NCBI RefSeq assembly: GCF_023520795.1
Contig: NZ_CP046605.1
Location: 868,001 to 932,000 of the forward strand
From: Corynebacterium accolens
Lineage (GTDB): Bacteria; Actinomycetota; Actinomycetes; Mycobacteriales; Mycobacteriaceae
Direction of reading: 5' to 3'
DNA: 64,000 nt
A program made the translations under genes and the position numbers. Positions 52,720 through 62,155 of this stretch are shown here, piece after piece (position 1 is the first letter of the stretch; each line of letters opens with the position of its first letter). Below the pieces are notes generated by a model. The model was not told the DNA's origin. It made no database searches and saw only the letters and a program-made list of their open reading frames with translations.

Positions 52720-53328
52720 ATGCGCAAGATGACTCGTCGTATCGCAGGTGGCTTCGCGGCCGCAACCCTCTCCGTTGCTCTCGTAGCATGCTCAGATGCA
52801 GAGGATGCTGCCGATGACGCGAAGGATGCCGCTGGCTCCGTAGCCGCAGACGCCTCGGATGCTGCTGGTTCTGCCGCATCCGATGCTACCGATGCCGCTG
52901 GTTCCGCTGCCGCAGAGGCAACCGGCTCTAAAGACGATAATGCAGAGGGCGCCAAGGGCGATACCCAGACCATCACCACCGCACATGGCGAGGAGGAAGT
53001 TCCGGCTGATCTCGCCGCCGCCATCGAGGAAAAGCAGGCTGAGTGGGGCGACGTGCAGAGCGTAGAGTCCTCCGATAAGGGCACCCTGGCTACCTTCGAG
53101 GGTGGCAAGCACTTGGTCTACTCTGAGGAGACTGGCGCACAGCCGGTCATCGGCAAGATTGCTGAGACCTGGGTCAACGAGGGCGGCCTCGACGCCTCCG
53201 TTGGCCTGCCTACCAACCCAGAGGCTGACGCAACCGACGCAAACGGCTGGACCCAAGAGTTTAGCAACGGCACCATCTCCTGGACCGAGGGTGAAGACGG
53301 CCAATTCAAGGCTGATATCGAGGCCTAA
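52720..53328 (+). CDS. Ala-rich LGFP-repeat lipoprotein
   Basis: 202 residues. The signal peptide ends LSVALVAC with lipidated Cys24. Residues ~27-70 are Ala/Asp/Ser with an 11-residue period (DAAGS.A.DA.), predicting an amphipathic helix. A compact C-terminal domain contains VGLPTNPEADATDANGWTQEF then GTISW, the LGFP repeat found in corynebacterial cell-wall and mycolyl-associated proteins. It is probably surface-anchored with a role in envelope binding. A terminator follows. Confidence 0.82.
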   Translation: MRKMTRRIAGGFAAATLSVALVACSDAEDAADDAKDAAGSVAADASDAAGSAASDATDAAGSAAAEATGSKDDNAEGAKGDTQTITTAHGEEEVPADLAAAIEEKQAEWGDVQSVESSDKGTLATFEGGKHLVYSEETGAQPVIGKIAETWVNEGGLDASVGLPTNPEADATDANGWTQEFSNGTISWTEGEDGQFKADIEA

Positions 53329-53380
53329 AGGCTAAAATTCGGCGCCTGCCCAAGCGGCACGCCGAACACTCTCGTCACTT

Positions 53381-53404
53381 TCCCTGCGGGTTTTCCCGCA
53401 GGGA
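53381..53404 (+). terminator. Terminator after the LGFP lipoprotein gene
   Basis: Ten-bp perfect stem TCCCTGCGGG/CCCGCAGGGA (53381-53390, 53395-53404), TTTT loop, then TTTGTCGTTTTCTT. Confidence 0.9.
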
Positions 53405-53566
53405 TTTGTCGTTTTCTTAAAGTTCATCTTCCACCCATGTGATTTCAACCTTGGGTGCTTAGGTTGGGTGGCAACCCCTAAAGGATCGCGATCATTAGCG
53501 GTCCTGGGGGAGATAGACAAGGAAGAACAGCTTTCTACCGTTTCACAAAGGAAGATTCCTGCCACC

Positions 53567-54931
53567 ATGACTCGCCCCTCTGTACTTTCTACTCCACTAG
53601 GCACCACGGAAAATGACGTCGCTACCAAGACCTACGTCCTTGATACCTCGGTCTTATTATCTGACCCGTGGGCGCTGCGAAAATTCGCCGAACACGAGGT
53701 TGTCCTTCCCGTCGTGGTTATCTCTGAATTGGAAGGAAAACGTCATCACCCGGAGCTTGGCTGGTTCGCCCGCCAAGCTCTTCGCTTTTTGGAAGAGCTG
53801 CGCGCTACCTATGAGGCGCTTGACCAACCCGTTCCGGTCAACGTGGCCGGCGGTACCCTGCGGGTAGAGCTCAATCACCAAGACCAATCGCTCTTGCCGG
53901 CCGCATTCCGCGGTCCGGAAGGAGACCACCGCATCTTGGCCTGCGCCTTGAACCTCGCGCACGAGGGCAAGGACACGGTCCTAGTGACCAAGGACGTACC
54001 GCTGCGCGTCAAGGCCGGCGCCGTGGGCGTGCCGGCCGATGAATACCACGCCCAGGATGTCATTTTGACCGGGTACTCCGGTATGGCCACCGCCTATACC
54101 ACCACGGATGTCATCGATGCCCTCTACAGCGATGGGGAAGTGCTGCTCGATGGGGCCGTCACGGACGATGACACCCCAGTGGAAGACCTGCCGGTGCACT
54201 GCGGCATCACCTTGGTTGCCGGAGCGCAATCTGCCCTGGGCCGCATCATGCCGGACGGGGCGATGCGCCTGGTACGCGGCGATCGAAATGCCTTTGGCCT
54301 GCAGGGTCGTTCGGCGGAACAGCGCATCGCCCTCGATCTCCTGTTGGACCCGGAGGTTGGCATCGTGTCCATCGGCGGTAGGGCAGGCACCGGCAAATCC
54401 GCGCTGGCCTTATGCGCCGGCTTGGAGGCGGTCTTAGAGCGCGGTGAGCACCGCCGCATCGTGGTCTTCCGGCCCATGTACGCCGTCGGCGGGCAATCGC
54501 TGGGGTACCTGCCGGGCTCCGAATCAGAGAAGATGAACCCGTGGGCCCAGGCGGTCTATGACACCTTGGAAGGTCTAGTCTCTGACAATGTCCTGGAGGA
54601 GATCCACGAGCGTGGGCTCATCGAGGTCCTGCCGCTGACCCATATTCGCGGCCGTTCTTTGCACGATGCCTTCGTTATCGTGGACGAGGCGCAGTCGCTG
54701 GAGCGCAATGTTTTGCTTACCGTGCTCTCGCGCTTGGGGGAAGGCTCGCGAGTAGTACTCACCCATGACGTTGCCCAGCGCGATAACCTGCGGGTGGGCC
54801 GCCACGATGGGGTACAGGCGGTCATCGAAAAGCTCAAGGGCCATGAGCTCTTCTCACACATTACCCTTCAGCGTTCGGAGCGCTCTGCCATTGCGGAGCT
54901 GGTAACGGATCTGTTGGAGGGCAATGGCTAA
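53567..54931 (+). CDS. PhoH2 family: PIN domain fused to PhoH ATPase
   Basis: ~454 residues. The N-terminal PIN nuclease domain begins [17 protein letters not shown] with acidic active-site residues (D in LDTS, E in [10 protein letters not shown], and ...[12 protein letters not shown]). The C-terminal PhoH helicase domain has [12 protein letters not shown] (Walker A) and [13 protein letters not shown] (Walker B). This fusion is an RNA helicase/RNase in mycobacteria. ATG 53567 has AAAGGAAGA upstream. The frame open to 53468 begins in the leader and lacks support. Confidence 0.9.
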   Translation: MTRPSVLSTPLGTTENDVATKTYVLDTSVLLSDPWALRKFAEHEVVLPVVVISELEGKRHHPELGWFARQALRFLEELRATYEALDQPVPVNVAGGTLRVELNHQDQSLLPAAFRGPEGDHRILACALNLAHEGKDTVLVTKDVPLRVKAGAVGVPADEYHAQDVILTGYSGMATAYTTTDVIDALYSDGEVLLDGAVTDDDTPVEDLPVHCGITLVAGAQSALGRIMPDGAMRLVRGDRNAFGLQGRSAEQRIALDLLLDPEVGIVSIGGRAGTGKSALALCAGLEAVLERGEHRRIVVFRPMYAVGGQSLGYLPGSESEKMNPWAQAVYDTLEGLVSDNVLEEIHERGLIEVLPLTHIRGRSLHDAFVIVDEAQSLERNVLLTVLSRLGEGSRVVLTHDVAQRDNLRVGRHDGVQAVIEKLKGHELFSHITLQRSERSAIAELVTDLLEGNG

Positions 54932-55005
54932 GGGGAGGGATGAAAGCGTGTTCGCAGACAGCGAATTTAATCAAATTTATATGGCAAAAATCACCCAAGA
55001 CCAGT

Positions 55006-55011
55006 AATAAT
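55006..55011 (+). promoter_or_regulatory. Possible -10 element (AATAAT) for the GNAT gene
   Basis: AATAAT ends 7 nt before ATG 55019. This supports that ATG, not the one at 55010, and a leaderless mRNA. Confidence 0.4.
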
Positions 55012-55018
55012 GGTGCCT

Positions 55019-55588
55019 ATGAGCGAGAACGCCAAGCAAACGTCTGCGGACGAAAAGAAAAAGGATTTCCGTATCCGGCCCTTCACGTCGGCCGATTACC
55101 CGCAGATGCGGGAGATCTACGAGCAGGGCCTGCAAACCGGCCATGCCACCTATGAGACCCGTTCCTTGACCTACGAGGAGTTTACGAATTCCAAGATCAT
55201 GGCTTCGGTGCACGTAGCCGTTGAGGCGGACGATGATTCCAAGGTATTGGGGTGGGTTTCGGCCGCCCCGATTTCCTCGCGCACCGTCTTCCACGGCGTC
55301 GTGGAGGATTCCATCTATTTGGGATCTGATGCCCAAGGCCGTGGCATTGCCGGGGCCTTGCTCGATTGCCTCATTGAGGTGTGCAAGGACCTGCACAAGT
55401 GGGCCATTCACTCCTGGATCTTCCCAGAAAATGAAGGCTCTGCGGGCCTTCACAAGTCCCGCGGCTTTGAAAAGGTCGGCACCTACTCCCACATGGCCAA
55501 GATGACCTATGGCGAGTTGGCCGGTCAGTGGCGCGATACCGATGTCTACGAACTCCTGCTTCCCAAGCCGGAGGAAAAGAACCGCTAA
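55019..55588 (+). CDS. GNAT N-acetyltransferase (phosphinothricin acetyltransferase-like)
   Basis: 189 residues. FRIRPFTSADYPQMREIYEQGL and TGHATYETRSLT are typical of the PAT/bar-like branch that acetylates amino-acid analogues such as phosphinothricin or methionine sulfoximine. The acetyl-CoA motif is YLGSDAQGRGIAGALL, and FPENEGSAGLHKSRGFEKVGTYSHMAKM is the C-terminal fold. ATG 55019 is chosen from the promoter position. The physiological substrate is not known. Confidence 0.87.
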   Translation: MSENAKQTSADEKKKDFRIRPFTSADYPQMREIYEQGLQTGHATYETRSLTYEEFTNSKIMASVHVAVEADDDSKVLGWVSAAPISSRTVFHGVVEDSIYLGSDAQGRGIAGALLDCLIEVCKDLHKWAIHSWIFPENEGSAGLHKSRGFEKVGTYSHMAKMTYGELAGQWRDTDVYELLLPKPEEKNR

Positions 55589-55611
55589 ATACACTGTGCC
55601 TAGTAACCACG

Positions 55612-55661
55612 AAGGCCGTAGCGATGCCGAGCAGATTAATTATCCCGGGTGCTACGGCCTT
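55612..55661. terminator. Bidirectional hairpin between GNAT and MFS genes
   Basis: Perfect 11-bp arms at 55612-55622 and 55651-55661 around a 28-nt loop, followed by TAGTCGTTTT. It lies between the convergent GNAT and MDR-pump genes. Confidence 0.55.
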
Positions 55662-55763
55662 TAGTCGTTTTCTACTTCGCGAGGCCGCCGAGTGGGTAGC
55701 CAAGGGCGGACTCGATGGGGGCATCGGCAAGCGGCAGGCTACCGCGCAGCGCATGCAGCTCCC

Positions 55764-57332
55764 TTAATCGATCGTCTCCTTCAGGCGCTCTTCGCGCAGG
55801 GGAAGCAGGACGAGTAGGGCGATGATGACGAGTGGCACCATCAGCGCGATGACTGGGGTAAGGCCGTCATTGTAGGAATTCAATACTGCCTGCTCGAGCG
55901 GCTCTGGCAGGGAAGAGACCAAATCTGGGGTCAGGCTATTGGCATTGCCGTCCGCATTGCCAAACTTCTCGGCATAAGCCGCGCCCTCAGGGCCGAGCTG
56001 CTGGATGGCCCGCGGCAGGCGGTTGGCCATCTCATCCTGCATGTTGTTGATGAACATGGAACCAACCAGGGAAGCGCCCAGGGCAGAACCGATCTGGCGG
56101 AAGAAGTTATTCGCCGCGGTAGCCGTACCCACCTGGGACAGTGGGAAGGAGTTCTGGACGATGAGCACGAGCACCTGCATCACCATGCCCAGGCCGATGC
56201 CGAAGGCGAGGAACTCGAAGCCCAGCTGCGTGAGAGAGGTGTTTACCGAGAGGCGGGACATCCAGAACAGGGCGCCGGCGGTAATAGCCAGGCCGATGAG
56301 GGGGTAGATCTTGTAGCGGCCGGTGCGGGCGATGATGAAGCCGACTCCGGTGGAGGTGCCGATAAGGCCAATCATCATCGGAATCATCATCAGGCCCGCG
56401 TTAGTGGGCGATAGGGTGTGGACCATCTGCAGGTAGGTGGGCATATAGCCCAGCACGCCGAACATGGCCAGGCCCAGGATGACGCCGGAAAGGGTAGTCA
56501 GGGCCATGTTGCGGTTCTTGAAGAGGCGCACCGGGATGAGCGGTTCGGCAGCGCGCAATTCCACGATGGTGGTAATGATCGCGCCGACGAGGGTGATGGC
56601 GCCGAGGGTGAGGATCATGGAGGAATCCCAGTCATACTCGGTGCCGCCCCAGGTGGTCATGAGGATAAGGGAGGCGGTGGTAATGGCGATGAAGGTGGCG
56701 CCGAGCCAGTCAAAGCGCTTCATATCGGCCTGACCCACACGCAGGTTGAGTACCAGGATGCAGACCACCATGGCCAGCAGGCCGAGCGGGATATTCATCC
56801 ACATGCCCCAGCGCCAGCCGGGGCCATCAGTAAACCAGCCGCCCAAGACGGGGCCAAGGACGGAGGACAGGCCGAAGACGCCGCCCATGATGCCCATGAA
56901 CTTGCCACGCTCACGGGAGGAGGTGACCTCGGCGATGATGGACTGTGAGGAGATCATCATGAACCCAGCGCCAAAGCCTTGCACGGCGCGGGCGATGATG
57001 AGCACCGTCATGGAATCGGCGAAACCGCCGATGGCGGAGCCCACGACGAAGACGGCGATGCCTCCAATGTAGAGCCACTTGCGGCCCAGCATGTCACCCA
57101 GCTTGCCGGAAATCGGCATGGCGATGGTCATGGTGACAAGGAATGCGGAGATGACCCAGCTCATGTGGTCAACGCCGCCAAGCTCACCAACAATCGTTGG
57201 CAAAGCGGAAGAGAAAATCATCTGGCCCAGCGAGCTCATCAACATGGTGAGCACTAGCGCAGAGAAAATGAGCCCCAGGTTATCCGCCCGCGACTGGCCC
57301 TGCGCAGGAGCCTTTTCGGCTGTATCTACCAT
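55764..57332 (-). CDS. DHA2-family (EmrB/QacA type) multidrug MFS transporter
   Basis: 522 residues with 14 predicted membrane segments. Motif A of DHA2 pumps is GKLGDMLGRKWLYIGG, followed by ARAVQGFGAGFMMISSQSIIAEVTSSRERGKFMG and motif C-like GPVLGGWF. It exports lipophilic or cationic drugs by proton antiport. The ATG (57332) overlaps the stop of the upstream TetR gene as ATGGTAG, so it is coupled to its likely repressor. Confidence 0.9.
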   Translation of the reverse strand: MVDTAEKAPAQGQSRADNLGLIFSALVLTMLMSSLGQMIFSSALPTIVGELGGVDHMSWVISAFLVTMTIAMPISGKLGDMLGRKWLYIGGIAVFVVGSAIGGFADSMTVLIIARAVQGFGAGFMMISSQSIIAEVTSSRERGKFMGIMGGVFGLSSVLGPVLGGWFTDGPGWRWGMWMNIPLGLLAMVVCILVLNLRVGQADMKRFDWLGATFIAITTASLILMTTWGGTEYDWDSSMILTLGAITLVGAIITTIVELRAAEPLIPVRLFKNRNMALTTLSGVILGLAMFGVLGYMPTYLQMVHTLSPTNAGLMMIPMMIGLIGTSTGVGFIIARTGRYKIYPLIGLAITAGALFWMSRLSVNTSLTQLGFEFLAFGIGLGMVMQVLVLIVQNSFPLSQVGTATAANNFFRQIGSALGASLVGSMFINNMQDEMANRLPRAIQQLGPEGAAYAEKFGNADGNANSLTPDLVSSLPEPLEQAVLNSYNDGLTPVIALMVPLVIIALLVLLPLREERLKETID

Positions 57333-57949
57333 CGGATTCCTTTCATAACATCATTAATCAAAGTCAGTGAATCATTCAGACGCGAACTCAGGGCGTCGCT
57401 GCAATCGCTATCGGGGGCGGCGATGGAAAGCCAGAGGGCCTCGCGGACCACACCGGCGATGACCATGGCCTCCGTTGCCGTGGAATGACCCTCGAGGACG
57501 CGCAGTTCCGGTTCCCGGTCAAGGCGCTCCTCAATGAGCCCAATAAGCTCGATGGATTTCGCCCGCTTGCGGCTAATGGAGGCGGCGGCCGCCTCTGGGT
57601 CATTAGCAATGCGCTTGCGTCTCTCCCGAATCGTGGGATTAACGTGATGGCCCTCCATGTGCTGTTCCACCAGGTTAAGGACGAGCTCCATGATGTTGGT
57701 GGTGGGCTCGTGGAGGAAATACTCGCGCATTTCCGCGGTGAAGTCAGCGCTTGGCGCCCCAAGCACGGCGGATTCCTTCGAATCGAAATAATTAAAAAAT
57801 GTGCGCCGAGAAATACCGGCTAGTTCGCAGATCTCTTCAATAGTGACCTCGCCAAAGGAATGCTTATCCACCAATTCTGTGGCGGCATCCTCGATGCGTA
57901 GCCGCGTTTCTAGGCGTTTCTGCTCGCGTAGTGATAGTTCTTCTTGCAC
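57326..57949 (-). CDS. TetR-family repressor of the MDR pump
   Basis: ~207 residues. The HTH runs LETRLRIEDAATELVDKHSFGEVTIEEICELAGISRRTFFNYFDSKES. The C-terminal ligand domain is typical of MFS-linked TetR proteins. Start is uncertain: GTG 57949 or TTG 57958, the latter lying in operator-like repeats. Overlap with the pump gene and palindromes just upstream suggest autoregulated drug-inducible control. Confidence 0.88.
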   Translation of the reverse strand: MQEELSLREQKRLETRLRIEDAATELVDKHSFGEVTIEEICELAGISRRTFFNYFDSKESAVLGAPSADFTAEMREYFLHEPTTNIMELVLNLVEQHMEGHHVNPTIRERRKRIANDPEAAAASISRKRAKSIELIGLIEERLDREPELRVLEGHSTATEAMVIAGVVREALWLSIAAPDSDCSDALSSRLNDSLTLINDVMKGIRW

Positions 57950-57992
57950 AAAATGCAACTTTACACTCGGTGCAAACTTGCACCAAGTGCAA
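57944..57992. promoter_or_regulatory. TTGCAC/GTGCAA operator-like palindromes
   Basis: Three overlapping or adjacent dyads built from one half-site: TTGCA-n5-TGCAA at 57944-57958, GGTGCAA-n2-TTGCACC at 57969-57984 and TTGCAC-n3-GTGCAA at 57978-57992. They lie at the start of the TetR gene and are the best candidate binding sites for it. Confidence 0.55.
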
Positions 57993-58123
57993 AATGGGTG
58001 ATTTTGTAGATGTGTACGCTGAATCTATGTTATAGTTCACAGCCTGCGCTTGCCGGTGTCCCTTTTTGCCCGCGCTTCCCATGCTCGGGAAGTGCGCGCA
58101 GGCATGTGCTCAGGCATGCGAAA

Positions 58124-58156
58124 ACCCCCGCTCAGAAGTGATTTCCGAGCGGGGGT
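58124..58156 (-). terminator. fumC terminator
   Basis: Perfect 10-bp stem (58124-58133 with 58147-58156) followed on the minus strand by TTTTCG, just after the fumC stop. Confidence 0.85.
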
Positions 58157-58179
58157 CGTAGCGCTAAACGCGGACTAGA

Positions 58180-59580
58180 TTAGATATTGTCGCGCTCGCG
58201 GTTGGTCATGCTCAATACATCCAAGCGCTTGTCCAGCTCTTCCTCGGTGAGGTTCTCGCCGTCAACAAAGCCCAAGTCGATAACGGCCTGGCGGACGGTG
58301 ATCTTCTCATTGAGTGCGTGCTTTGCGGCCTTGGCGGCGTTCTCGTAGCCGATGGCGGAGTTCAGCGGGGTCACGATGGAGGTGGAGGACTCCGCGAAGT
58401 GCTTCATGCGCTCCTCGTTGGCCTCGATGTGGTCGACGCACTTCTCAGCAAAGACGCGGGCGGAGTTGGCCAGCAGGCGAGCGGACTCGAGCACGTTGCG
58501 CGCCATCATCGGGATGAAGACGTTGAGCTCGAACTGGCCCTGTGCGCCGCCGAAGGCAACGGCTGCGTCATTGCCCACGACTTGGCCGGCCACCATGGTA
58601 ACCGCCTCAGGGATAACCGGGTTGACCTTGCCCGGCATGATGGAGGAACCAGGCTGCAGGTCCTTCAGGTGGATTTCTGCCAGGCCGGTCAGCGGGCCGG
58701 AGCCCAGCATGCGCAGGTCATTGGCAATCTTGTTGAAGGATACGGCGACCGAGCGCATGGCGCCGGAGAACTCTACGAGGCCATCGCGGTTAGCCTGTGC
58801 CTCGAAGTGGTTTTCTGCTTCCTTCAGGTTCTCAACGCCGGTGAGCTTCTTGAGCTCCTCGGTCACCTTGCCGCCGAACTCTGCGGAGGTGTTCAGTCCG
58901 GTACCGGTGGCGGTACCGCCGATGGCGAGCTCGCCCAAGCGCGGGAGGGTAGCCTCGATGCGCTCGATGCCGAGCTCTACCTGGCGGGCGTAGCCGCTGA
59001 ACTCCTGGCCCAGGGTGATTGGGGTGGCGTCCATCAGGTGGGTGCGGCCGGCCTTGACGACGTCCGCGAATTCCTTCGCCTTCTTGGTCAGGGATTCGTG
59101 CAGGACCTTCAGGCCCGGGATGAGGTCATTGACGGCAGCTTCCGTAGCCGCCACGTGGGTAGCGGTGGGGAAGGTGTCATTGGAGGACTGGCCCATGTTG
59201 ACGTCATCGTTCGGGTGAACCTCGACGCCCTGCTTATGCGCCAAGGAAGCGATGACCTCGTTGGTGTTCATATTGGAAGAGGTACCGGAACCGGTCTGGA
59301 AGACGTCAATGGGGAAGGCGTCGTTGTGCTTGCCTTCCGCGATTTCTTTCGCAGCGGCGATAATGACGTCTGCCTTTTCCGCATCCAGGCTGCCGGAATC
59401 CTTATTGACCTGTGCGCATGCAGCCTTGAGCAGGCCGAGCGCGCGGATCTGCGCATCTTCCAGGCCGCGGCCGGAGATGGGGAAGTTGTCTACCGCGCGC
59501 TGAGTTTGTGCGCGCCACAGGGCATCGGCGGGAACTTTAACCTCGCCCATAGTGTCATGTTCGGTACGGTATTCGGTCAT
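58180..59580 (-). CDS. fumC: Fumarate hydratase, class II
   Basis: TCA-cycle interconversion of fumarate and malate, with 466 residues from ATG 59580 (GAGGUGAUUUUC upstream, clear RBS). Seen are the substrate block [13 protein letters not shown], the catalytic region [14 protein letters not shown] and the superfamily signature [12 protein letters not shown] start three codons upstream lacks spacing. Iron-free class, common in actinobacteria. Confidence 0.97.
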   Translation of the reverse strand: MTEYRTEHDTMGEVKVPADALWRAQTQRAVDNFPISGRGLEDAQIRALGLLKAACAQVNKDSGSLDAEKADVIIAAAKEIAEGKHNDAFPIDVFQTGSGTSSNMNTNEVIASLAHKQGVEVHPNDDVNMGQSSNDTFPTATHVAATEAAVNDLIPGLKVLHESLTKKAKEFADVVKAGRTHLMDATPITLGQEFSGYARQVELGIERIEATLPRLGELAIGGTATGTGLNTSAEFGGKVTEELKKLTGVENLKEAENHFEAQANRDGLVEFSGAMRSVAVSFNKIANDLRMLGSGPLTGLAEIHLKDLQPGSSIMPGKVNPVIPEAVTMVAGQVVGNDAAVAFGGAQGQFELNVFIPMMARNVLESARLLANSARVFAEKCVDHIEANEERMKHFAESSTSIVTPLNSAIGYENAAKAAKHALNEKITVRQAVIDLGFVDGENLTEEELDKRLDVLSMTNRERDNI

Positions 59581-59688
59581 GAAAATCACCTCGGTTAATT
59601 GAATGTGTGCGTCTACCCCCAGTATGGCGAAAAGCTAAAAACTAGAGCGCGAAAAGCCCGAGCCCGCCCCGCCATTTGGGGGTGAGGT

Positions 59689-60702
59689 TTAGTTCTTGGT
59701 GGGGTCCGAGTAGTCCACGACGGAGTATTCCTGCAGCTTAGCCAGCTTGTGGAAGGAATCGACGTAGCGAATGGTGCCGGATTTGGAACGCATGACCAGC
59801 GAACGGGTGGAGGCACCATTATTGCGGTAGGAGACACCGCGCAGCATGTCACCGTTGGTCACGCCGGTGGCGGCGAAGTAGCAGTTCTTGGAGGAGACCA
59901 AGTCATTGGTGCCCAAGACCTTATCCAGGTCGTGGCCGGCGGCGCGGGCCTTTTCCGCTTCCGCTTCATCCTTTGGCCACAGCTTGCCTTGGATTTCGCC
60001 GCCCATACACCGCATGGCGCAGGCGGTGATGATGCCCTCAGGGGTGCCGCCAATGCCCATCATCATGTCGATGGAGTTGGAATCCTGGCAGGTAGCGATG
60101 GCGCCTGCCACATCGCCGTCCATGATGAGGCGCACCTTGGCGCCAGCCTCGCGGATTTCCTGGATGAGCTTTTCGTGGCGCGGGCGGTCCAAAACCACCA
60201 CGGTGACATCCGCGGTGCGCAGGCCCTTCGCCTTGGCCACGGACTCGATATTCCACTGCACGGACTGGTTGATATCGATGGAACCGACGGCTTCTGGGCC
60301 CACGGCGATCTTTTCCATGTAGAAGACCGCGGACGGGTCATACATGGTGCCGCGCTCAGCGGCGGCGATCACGGAAATGGCATTGGGGCGGCCCTCAGCC
60401 ATCAACCGCGTGCCGTCCACGGGATCCACGGCGATGTCCATCGCCGCACCCTCACCGGTGCCGACCTCTTCGCCGTTGAAGAGCATCGGGGCCTCATCCT
60501 TTTCGCCCTCACCAATGACGACGACACCCTTCATCGCCACGGAGTTAATCAGCTTGCGCATGGCATCGACTGCCGCGCCATCGCCCTCATTCTTCATGCC
60601 ACGACCAACCCAGCGGCCAGAGGCCAAGGCGGCGGCTTCGGTCACGCGCACCAGCTCCATGGCCAAGTTACGGTCGGGCAAATAAGAAGTGTTTTCGGAC
60701 AT
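59689..60702 (-). CDS. glpX: Fructose-1,6-bisphosphatase, class II
   Basis: Key gluconeogenic enzyme of Corynebacterium. From ATG 60702 it has 337 residues. Metal and substrate motifs are [34 protein letters not shown] and GIGGTPEGI. The frame open to 60750 adds an unsupported leader. It fits functionally with gapB and eno in this window. Confidence 0.95.
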   Translation of the reverse strand: MSENTSYLPDRNLAMELVRVTEAAALASGRWVGRGMKNEGDGAAVDAMRKLINSVAMKGVVVIGEGEKDEAPMLFNGEEVGTGEGAAMDIAVDPVDGTRLMAEGRPNAISVIAAAERGTMYDPSAVFYMEKIAVGPEAVGSIDINQSVQWNIESVAKAKGLRTADVTVVVLDRPRHEKLIQEIREAGAKVRLIMDGDVAGAIATCQDSNSIDMMMGIGGTPEGIITACAMRCMGGEIQGKLWPKDEAEAEKARAAGHDLDKVLGTNDLVSSKNCYFAATGVTNGDMLRGVSYRNNGASTRSLVMRSKSGTIRYVDSFHKLAKLQEYSVVDYSDPTKN

Positions 60703-60906
60703 GTGTAGTGGTTGCCTTCCATGTGTTCTCACTGTGGGGGTAATTCCCACGCGCTTAGTGTTCTACTTTTCCTATTCTGGCACTTTTTGGCGCCAATAGG
60801 TCCGATTTGGGGCCCCTTTTGTGGGGATTTTCCTTGTTATTGGCGGCATTAACGGCGCGAATGTGCGCACGCGGGAGGCATGTGGCACTTTCACGGCGGC
60901 TCATGC

Positions 60907-60912
60907 GATACT
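60907..60912 (+). promoter_or_regulatory. -10 element (GATACT) for the DUF4245 gene
   Basis: GATACT ends 7 nt before GTG 60920. It marks GTG 60920 as the start, not the upstream frame. Confidence 0.5.
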
Positions 60913-60919
60913 AAGGCGC

Positions 60920-61489
60920 GTGGCAGCAGAACAAAGACCGAAGATTTTCGAAGGCGCTCGCGACATCATTTTGTCCCTATCCGTAGTGGTCGTCATGATG
61001 TTGCTCGTGGTGGGCGCGACCGGGCTCTGCTCGGTCAATCCGGAAACAGCGCAAGGCCCAGTCCAAGAGGTAGACGAGGAGACCTTCCTGGATACGCAGG
61101 CCCGCGCCGGTATTGGCGCCATCCGAGATCCCCAGATGCCTGAAGGCTGGCAGGCCAATGCGGCCCGCCGCTCGCAGCTAGGCGGCGAGACAGCCACCGT
61201 CGTCAGCTGGCTGACTGCGGACGGAAACTACGTGGAATCCACCCAAACGCAGGTTTCTGCAGAAGACGCGGGCGAAAAATACGATGCGAACTACCGCGGG
61301 CTGAACTCTACGCGCGAGGTAGCCGGCCACCAGGTGCGCGTGCTGGCAAGCGATGACGATTCGGTGCGCCGCTTGTGGATTGTTGACCTGGGCGATGCCC
61401 GCCTCATCATCTCTGGCGCGGCCCCCGATGAAGAATTCGCCGCCGCCACCGAGGCCTTTATCAAGGCCAAGCCTATAAGCGGAAAGTAA
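60920..61489 (+). CDS. DUF4245 membrane-anchored protein
   Basis: 189 residues. KIFEGARDIILSLSVVVVMMLLVVGATGLCSVNP forms a signal anchor at ~12-40, followed by an exported domain with QARAGIGAIRDPQMPEGWQANAARRSQ and VVSWLTADGNYVESTQT. These match DUF4245, present next to glpX/xse genes in actinobacteria. Function unknown. The last 17 nt overlap the convergent gene at 61473-61853. Confidence 0.82.
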   Translation: MAAEQRPKIFEGARDIILSLSVVVVMMLLVVGATGLCSVNPETAQGPVQEVDEETFLDTQARAGIGAIRDPQMPEGWQANAARRSQLGGETATVVSWLTADGNYVESTQTQVSAEDAGEKYDANYRGLNSTREVAGHQVRVLASDDDSVRRLWIVDLGDARLIISGAAPDEEFAAATEAFIKAKPISGK

Positions 61490-61853
61490 CCTCGCTGAGC
61501 CCCTCAGAGTCCGCTTCCACCGTGATTCCTTCAGTATTACCGGTGGCTTCTTCTAAGCCAGCGGCATCCAGGCCGCTCAGCCGCGTCTTTTCTAGGTAGA
61601 CATCCACGCGCTCGCGCTGAGAACGCTGCGGGTAGATGGAGACTTGGACCACGTGGGCATCGGCAAGCAGCAGCACGATGGACCGGGAAAAGTAGCTGAG
61701 TTCCTCCTCGGTGCCCGAAACCTGGGTGCTGGTATGCGCCGGCCCGAAGAACTCCTCTACCAGCGCGCGGGAATCGCCGCCCATGATGGAGCCTGCCGAT
61801 GCCGATTTGGATACGAAATCAATCCGCTTTCCCGGGTAACCATAAATCTGCAC
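61473..61853 (-). CDS. Hypothetical 126-residue protein downstream of xseB
   Basis: Starts at the xseB stop (1-nt overlap), hence probably operonic with xseA-xseB. The protein begins QIYGYPGKRIDFVSKSASAGS and has IVLLLADAHVVQVSIYPQRS in the middle. No signal peptide or membrane helix. The C-terminus TVEADSEGLSEVTFRL is beta-like. I do not recognise a family. It resembles small proteins found only in corynebacterial xse operons. Confidence 0.65.
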   Translation of the reverse strand: MQIYGYPGKRIDFVSKSASAGSIMGGDSRALVEEFFGPAHTSTQVSGTEEELSYFSRSIVLLLADAHVVQVSIYPQRSQRERVDVYLEKTRLSGLDAAGLEEATGNTEGITVEADSEGLSEVTFRL

Positions 61854-62131
61854 TACTCTTCACCCTCCTCGGCCTGCTGCTCGTTGTTTTCTGCCTTCTC
61901 TAGGGCATCTTCCACGCGCTTGGAGGCGCCATCCAGGTGGGACTCGCACGTGCGGGCAAGCGCCTCGCCGCGCTCCCAGTACTTCAGGGACTCGTCCAGG
62001 CCCATCTGGCCGAGCTCTAAAATCTTGACGGTCTCAATGAGCTCATCGCGCGCCTGCTCGTAGCTCAACTCCTCTACGGGAGTAAAGGCATCCTGGCCCG
62101 GCTGGCCGGAACCAATGGTTTCATCTGACAT
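61853..62131 (-). CDS. xseB: Exodeoxyribonuclease VII small subunit
   Basis: 92-residue helical subunit. [41 protein letters not shown] is the family core, followed by an acidic tail. ATG 62131 has AGGAG 8 nt upstream, and a TTG at 62137 is too close to it. It works with XseA (24 nt upstream in the operon). Confidence 0.92.
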   Translation of the reverse strand: MSDETIGSGQPGQDAFTPVEELSYEQARDELIETVKILELGQMGLDESLKYWERGEALARTCESHLDGASKRVEDALEKAENNEQQAEEGEE

Positions 62132-62155
62132 CAGCAATTCTCCTACTATTTCTGG

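Noticed and set aside
53405-53566. Possible c-di-AMP (ydaO-type) or other riboswitch leader before phoH2
   Set aside because: I compared the 160-nt leader with the ydaO conserved blocks and did not find them. Only a generic leader remains.
55676-55767. Minus-strand peptide ...LPLADAPIESALGYPLGG downstream of the MFS gene, perhaps a gene remnant
   Set aside because: No start codon or RBS, and it is short. It overlaps the end of the pump gene in another frame, so it is most likely chance.
58318-59598. Plus-strand open frame of 426 codons over fumC
   Set aside because: Antisense shadow. fumC on the minus strand has the complete fumarase signature.
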